From Oscillospiraceae bacterium (GTDB lineage: Bacteria; Bacillota; Clostridia; Oscillospirales; Oscillospiraceae): DNA of 64,000 bases. The stretch is from NCBI GenBank assembly GCA_015068425.1, contig SVKK01000003.1, forward strand, positions 1 to 64,000, given 5' to 3'. The position numbers and the translations under genes were made by a program. The notes below the pieces were generated by a model. That model was not told where the DNA came from. It did not search any database and saw nothing but the letters and a program-made list of their open reading frames with translations. Shown piece after piece: positions 63,536 through 64,000 of this stretch; within the stretch, counting starts at the first letter, position 1, and every line of letters begins with the position of its first letter.

Positions 63536-64000
63536 TTAGTCGACAGTATCAACAGTGATGCCCTTTTCTGCGAAGTACTTGGCAGCACCGCTGTGATAGG
63601 GGATGCCGCAGACAGAGGCAAACTCAAGATCAAGAACTGCACCCTTTGCGTAGGCAGCAGTTATATCGTCTTTGTTTTCAAAAATTGTGGAAACTATGTC
63701 ATAAACAACATCATCGGAAACATCTGCATTGGCCACGATGGTAGCCTTGACGCCAACGGTGAGGGTATCCTTGTCAATTCCCTTGTAGGTACCTGCAGGA
63801 ATGGTGTACTTTGCATAGAGAGCGCTGGTTTCCATCAGCTTTGCAATGTGAGCATCATCAAGCTCAACAAGGTAAGCAGCAGTGGTGGCGCAAAGCTCGG
63901 TGACAGCAGCGGTGGGCTCACCGGCTACGATGAAGGCCGCATCAATCTTGCCGTCCTTGAGAGCATCGGCGGAATCTGCGAAGGAAAGATACTGAGCATC
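63536..64000 (-). CDS. TAXI-family TRAP transporter solute-binding protein, C-terminal part
   Basis: The C-terminal 154 residues of a TAXI-type extracytoplasmic binding protein; the N-terminal signal and first domain lie off the right edge. Visible pieces fit the family: a LKDGKIDAAFIVAGEPTAAV segment and the end GIPYHSGAAKYFAEKGI. The frame is open to the window end, so no start can be set. It is upstream of, and pairs with, the fused permease gene. Confidence 0.88.
   Translation of the reverse strand, partial: DAQYLSFADSADALKDGKIDAAFIVAGEPTAAVTELCATTAAYLVELDDAHIAKLMETSALYAKYTIPAGTYKGIDKDTLTVGVKATIVANADVSDDVVYDIVSTIFENKDDITAAYAKGAVLDLEFASVCGIPYHSGAAKYFAEKGITVDTVD

Overview
The window is chromosomal DNA of a spore-forming, low-to-mid GC Firmicute, most likely a gut or rumen Clostridia of the Oscillospiraceae type (inference). 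Evidence: a full-length Spo0A, the gene sets uppP-ftsK-mrnC-rqcH and rpoB-rpoC-rpsL-rpsG-fusA-tuf, RqcH, mini-RNase III, TmcAL, DacF-type carboxypeptidase, AGGAGG ribosome sites, sigma-A promoters and many perfect intrinsic terminators. There is no CRISPR array, prophage or rRNA operon.

Layout. 1-11.3 kb: transcription/translation core on the minus strand, in two units (rpoBC; rpsL-rpsG-fusA-tuf) each with a consensus promoter, and a separate tuf promoter. A promoter-hairpin-terminator unit on the plus strand faces the rpoB promoter and could make a ~90 nt RNA. 11.6-19.7 kb: accessory genes: a GT-C membrane glycosyltransferase, tRNA-Leu(GAG), a C39-like cysteine peptidase, a LysR regulator divergent from a bicupin plus aldo/keto-reductase-ferredoxin pair with a 276 bp MITE-like element between them, AzlCD, and a secreted SLH protein. 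19.7-32.5 kb: housekeeping minus-strand operons (uppP-ftsK-mrnC-rqcH; prfA - a TsaC/CoaE fusion - aminopeptidase - ClpP-like protease; TmcAL and an orphan LivJ-type lipoprotein). 32.6-38.1 kb: ackA, peptidase M20, threonine aldolase-like lyase, gamma carbonic anhydrase, alpha/beta hydrolase, small P-loop protein. 38.2-44.4 kb: a galK - GH1 - GH13 - TetR sugar operon and putP, separated by a 36 bp perfect palindrome. 44.5-52.3 kb: Xaa-Pro peptidase, YqeG phosphatase, GerMN lipoprotein and a two-component system in one unit; ComEA-like protein, DacF, an ECF S component, a flavin-binding protein. 52.4-61.2 kb: LUD protein and a surface-glycan region around spo0A (GT8, GT2, polyprenyl glycosylphosphotransferase, a frameshifted GT-C gene, a GT2 gene broken by one TGA, an intact GtrA). 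61.4-64 kb: a TAXI-type TRAP transporter (fused permease and partial binding protein).

Most interesting points: the face-to-face promoter/terminator arrangement at rpoB, the TsaC-CoaE fusion, the MITE in a LysR-controlled promoter region, two differently broken glycosyltransferase genes flanking spo0A, and a Spo0A receiver whose second acidic-pocket residue is glycine. All functions are assigned from sequence motifs recognised by eye; no database search was run.
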